A stretch of DNA of 64,000 nucleotides from Bacteroidales bacterium F22. Its GTDB lineage: Bacteria > Bacteroidota > Bacteroidia > Bacteroidales > Bacteroidaceae. This document shows positions 62,341-64,000 of this stretch, piece after piece. The position numbers and the translations under genes are program-made. The first letter of the stretch is position 1. The number at the start of each line of letters is the position of its first letter. The notes under the pieces were generated by a model. That model was not told where the DNA came from, made no database searches, and was given only the letters and a program-made list of their open reading frames with translations. The DNA lies in contig CP095414.1 in the NCBI GenBank assembly GCA_029541985.1, forward strand, positions 620,001 to 684,000, written 5' to 3'.

Positions 62341-63789
62341 CTATTTGTCAGTCCATTGATCAGTTCTGAAAGAAGAAGCAGGAAGATGCGCCCCATTGAA
62401 GAGACTGCCCACTACCCAATTCTTGAAACAATATCTAACCGCCACAGGAGCAGTTACCTCAGGACAAGAGACAAGAACTTGATTTTTATTTCTCACGATA
62501 GTAGCTTGGGCAGGATGAAACACCTTATCCTGTCCCGCAATTTCAAAGCCAGTGAGTGGTTTGCCAAAAGTATACAACCCCTTGAACGTATCCTTGAAAG
62601 AGATTAGAATCTGACCCTCCTTCACTTGCTTCATAGACTTATAGATAGGACCACAACAAGCGATACGGTTCAGTCCATAAGTCTTGTTCAAAGCCCAATA
62701 AGAAAGTCGTTCGGCTACTTCATCCTTATGAGATGGGTGGATAGACTTCTCTTCTCCCAAATCCATGATACAAGCCATACCCACATTGGACAATTTATCC
62801 AAAGTCTGCATCTGAGCTTCGCGAAGATAAGCCGAGTTCACTTTCGAATCATATATATAAGGAGCGATCTGTACATAGTAGAAAGGCAAGTCACCTTGTC
62901 CCCACTCATCGCGCCATTGCTGAATCATAGCAGGAAACAGTTCCTTATACTCTGCTGGCCAATGACGATTAGACTCCCCTTGATACCATAGAAATCCCTT
63001 CACACCATAACCGATGATAGGATGAATCATGGCATTGTAGATAGTATAAGGCCAGCCATTAGCTCTGCCTTTATTGAGGTCAATCTCAGACCAATGATAA
63101 GTAGGAAAATGTTTCTGTAGAACAGACTTACTCATCCATGCTTCGACCAGTGAACCGCCCCATGCACTTTGGATGACTCCCACAGGTACCTTCAACATAT
63201 GGTGAAGACGTTTGGCATAAAGAAATCCGACTGCACTAAAGTTATGCACTGTATTCATCCCTGCAACTGTCCACTGAGCCGATTTGATATCTGTCTGAGG
63301 AACTTGATTGAAACGTTTATCAATCTTATAGAGGCGAATATCGTGGTAGTCAGTATCCATCATCAATTTGTTGTACTTACGGATTGGTTGATCATTCCAT
63401 CCCTCTAAAGGATATTCCATGTTGCTTTGTCCAGAACAAACCCACACTTCACCTAGAAGCACATCAGCATATTCGACCGTCGTCGTTCCCTTAATCTTCA
63501 GCCATTGAGGTTGACAATCAGTTTTCGGAGTAGGCAGAGCGAAGCGCCAATGTCCTTCAGGGTCTGACTGTGTGGTCAGCTTCTCTCCCCACGAAGTCTG
63601 TAAAGACAATTCGACATCAGGAACATCAGTTCCCCATATAGCCACAGTATCTTCTTGCTGAAGAACCATATGGTTATTGAAGATAGTAGGCAAGACAGTC
63701 TGCGCATGGCTAGAAAATGTCAGCAATAAGCTACTGAACAAAAGGCCTATGAACAACCTCCCATTGATTTTCATGTTTTTTGTTTTCAT
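62341..63789 (-). CDS. Sialate O-acetylesterase-type SGNH hydrolase, exported
   Basis: A 482-residue exported esterase that removes acetyl groups, typically from sialic acid or plant glycans. The signal peptide is best read from MKINGRLFIG (63774) but five codons upstream is another ATG. SGNH motifs are present: Ser122 in VCSGQSNME, FLWYQGESN, and the final His region SIHPSHKDEVAERL. An N-terminal beta-sandwich (about 30-110) is typical of the family. Convergent with the uronate operon; the substrate is not defined by sequence. Confidence 0.9.
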   Translation of the reverse strand: MKTKNMKINGRLFIGLLFSSLLLTFSSHAQTVLPTIFNNHMVLQQEDTVAIWGTDVPDVELSLQTSWGEKLTTQSDPEGHWRFALPTPKTDCQPQWLKIKGTTTVEYADVLLGEVWVCSGQSNMEYPLEGWNDQPIRKYNKLMMDTDYHDIRLYKIDKRFNQVPQTDIKSAQWTVAGMNTVHNFSAVGFLYAKRLHHMLKVPVGVIQSAWGGSLVEAWMSKSVLQKHFPTYHWSEIDLNKGRANGWPYTIYNAMIHPIIGYGVKGFLWYQGESNRHWPAEYKELFPAMIQQWRDEWGQGDLPFYYVQIAPYIYDSKVNSAYLREAQMQTLDKLSNVGMACIMDLGEEKSIHPSHKDEVAERLSYWALNKTYGLNRIACCGPIYKSMKQVKEGQILISFKDTFKGLYTFGKPLTGFEIAGQDKVFHPAQATIVRNKNQVLVSCPEVTAPVAVRYCFKNWVVGSLFNGAHLPASSFRTDQWTDK

Positions 63790-64000
63790 GTTTAAAAATT
63801 AATTTGTTATTGATTACGGTTAGACAAAAATAGTTTAGTTATTTTACACTTCACAACTGTCATATTTAAACATAGAGGAAGTTCCTACAGTGATGGAAAG
63901 TATCATTCATGACCAATCGTCGGACTGATATGTTATTCGTTAACAGAATAGGCCAATACTCCCCCAAGAGATGCTTCATCATTAGTAATGAAGGACTTCG

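Overview
The window looks like a chromosomal segment of an anaerobic, low-GC member of the Bacteroidota, most likely order Bacteroidales. Evidence: the 16S sequence type, two TonB receptors with N-terminal carboxypeptidase-regulatory-like domains, Bacteroidota families (DUF3078, DUF4153, DUF4861, a TPR protein downstream of gyrA), a serine-type sulfatase, few Shine-Dalgarno sites, and several promoters of the Bacteroidota TTTG / TAnnTTTG type (clearest before the rRNA operon). I do not name a genus.

Layout. 1-2.5 kb: a Crp/Fnr regulator and hybrid cluster protein hcp, with a 14-bp palindrome near -43 of the inferred promoter. 2.5-6.3 kb: a ZnuD-like TonB receptor with a partner lipoprotein, then an IS1595-type transposase remnant. 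6.6-10.2 kb: a radical SAM protein, a YkvA-type membrane protein and glmS. 10.5-17.5 kb: L-fucose catabolism (fucK-fucI-fucA), a serine-type sulfatase and a divergent AraC regulator. 17.7-24.4 kb: an ENPP-type phosphodiesterase; a siderophore receptor / small membrane protein / PepSY operon; tRNA-Cys; a FeoB-associated Cys-rich protein. 24.4-31.1 kb: TPR protein, gyrA, a mannose-1-phosphate guanylyltransferase, a DUF4153 membrane protein. 31.3-37.1 kb: a complete rRNA operon (16S, tRNA-Ile, tRNA-Ala, 23S, 5S) on the minus strand behind two tandem promoters. 37.7-57.1 kb: mostly housekeeping (obg, adk, hpt, a lytic transglycosylase, an S41 protease, ispE, dnaB, yidC, pyrG, a DUF3078 protein, a universal stress protein, a small HTH protein, a Fur-family regulator, groL-groS), plus an unusual ADP-ribosylglycohydrolase fused to a J-like domain. 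57.7-63.8 kb: a uronate operon (kduD, DUF4861 lipoprotein, GatC-type PTS EIIC, kduI) and a convergent sialate O-acetylesterase-type enzyme.

Most notable is the uronate operon. KduI carries a clear signal peptide, and the only transporter is a PTS EIIC with no EIIA or EIIB in the window. Together these suggest that the keto-uronate is isomerised in the periplasm, imported by a PEP-independent EIIC-like carrier, and reduced by cytoplasmic KduD. Other points of interest are the ARH/J-like fusion, interleaved inverted repeats between the HTH gene and the universal stress gene, an operator-like repeat over the siderophore receptor promoter, and a FucA whose second zinc-ligand histidine is glutamine. 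Coding calls rest on motif recognition in the translations. Promoters, operators and terminators were found by eye, without folding energies or database searches.
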